A program made the position numbers and the translations under genes. Positions 49,131 through 49,203 of a DNA stretch of 49,203 bases are shown one piece after another. The notes beneath the pieces are model-generated. The model worked only from the letters and a program-made list of their open reading frames with translations. It was not told where the DNA came from and ran no database searches. Source of the stretch: Bacillus sp. X1(2014) (GTDB lineage: Bacteria > Bacillota > Bacilli > Bacillales_B > DSM-18226); NCBI RefSeq assembly GCF_007678255.1, contig NZ_VEED01000027.1:1-49203 (forward strand), given 5' to 3'. How positions within the stretch are numbered: the stretch's first letter is position 1; every line of letters begins with the position of its first letter.

Positions 49131-49203
49131 TGGTGGAGGGGGACGGATTCGAACCGCCGAACCCGGAGGGAGCGGATTTACAGTCCGCCGCGTTTAGCCA
49201 CTT
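49131..49203 (-). tRNA. tRNA-Tyr (anticodon GTA), 5' end beyond the window
   Basis: The minus strand reads through a D arm with GTGGCTAAACGC, an anticodon loop CTGTAAA (GTA), a long variable arm and GGTTCGAATCC, ending CCCCTCCACCA with encoded CCA. About 12 bases of the 5' end lie outside. The order Tyr-Trp-Leu(CAA) recalls the later part of large Bacillus tRNA clusters. Confidence 0.95.

Overview
The window looks like a low-GC, endospore-forming Bacillaceae chromosome (Bacillus or a relative such as Neobacillus). This rests on gene content: a divergent cotH/cotG spore-coat pair, a CotB-like coat protein, a SleL/YaaH-type cortex-lytic enzyme, the ccpN-yqfL-ppdK central-carbon cluster, a YbxH-like protein, an FbpB-like small basic protein, and Bacillus-style rRNA and tRNA operons. 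Most genes are on the minus strand, in line with the rRNA gene at the left edge and the tRNA genes at the right edge.

Layout. 1-354: the 5' end of a 16S rRNA gene (minus) with its leader and promoter. 369-6233: a six-gene minus-strand operon (PIG-L deacetylase, GT4 glycosyltransferase, ATP-grasp ligase, APH/CotS-like kinase, sugar epimerase, small protein-kinase-like protein) that probably makes a decorated amino-sugar conjugate or spore-surface glycan. 6424-11621: a GGDEF/EAL c-di-GMP protein, a small unknown gene, and two divergent, decaying pairs of oligopeptide-type ABC permeases. 11630-15936: a cell-wall amidase, CotH kinase with a divergent CotG homologue, a DsbA-like oxidoreductase and an SRPBCC protein. 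16001-22214: a second AddAB/RecB-like helicase-nuclease pair. 22365-27838: an acidic unknown protein, a CBS protein with an RNxxxH motif, endonuclease IV, a DacC-like PBP and a LysM-GH18 spore hydrolase, with a striking 5 x 21 bp repeat array in the gap 26381-26563. 27937-31877: the Pnkp-Hen1 RNA repair pair. 31998-36920: a secreted M6 metalloprotease, a SUV3-like helicase and a YbxH-like protein. 37053-42660: ppdK, its regulatory kinase, ccpN, an Fpg/Nei DNA glycosylase and an FbpB-like protein, with a 130-bp GC-rich repeat between ccpN and the glycosylase.

42880-48900 is accessory and partly degraded. It holds a broken dockerin-tailed exported-protease gene cut by a 5'-truncated group II intron, dispersed short repeats, a CotB-like gene with a frameshifted tail, and a plasmid-like module beside tRNA-Leu. 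That module has a winged-helix Rep-like gene with 12-bp direct repeats inside its coding sequence, an apparent antisense RNA promoter and terminator over its leader, an operator-like palindrome at its promoter, and a tyrosine integrase interrupted by one amber codon. 48922-49203 carries tRNA-Leu(CAA), tRNA-Trp(CCA) and a partial tRNA-Tyr(GTA).

The strongest candidates for something undescribed are the self-regulated Rep/antisense-RNA/iteron module at 46.9-47.9 kb and the six-gene glycoconjugate operon at 0.4-6.2 kb. All family names come from reading the sequence and from memory of the families; no database search was run.
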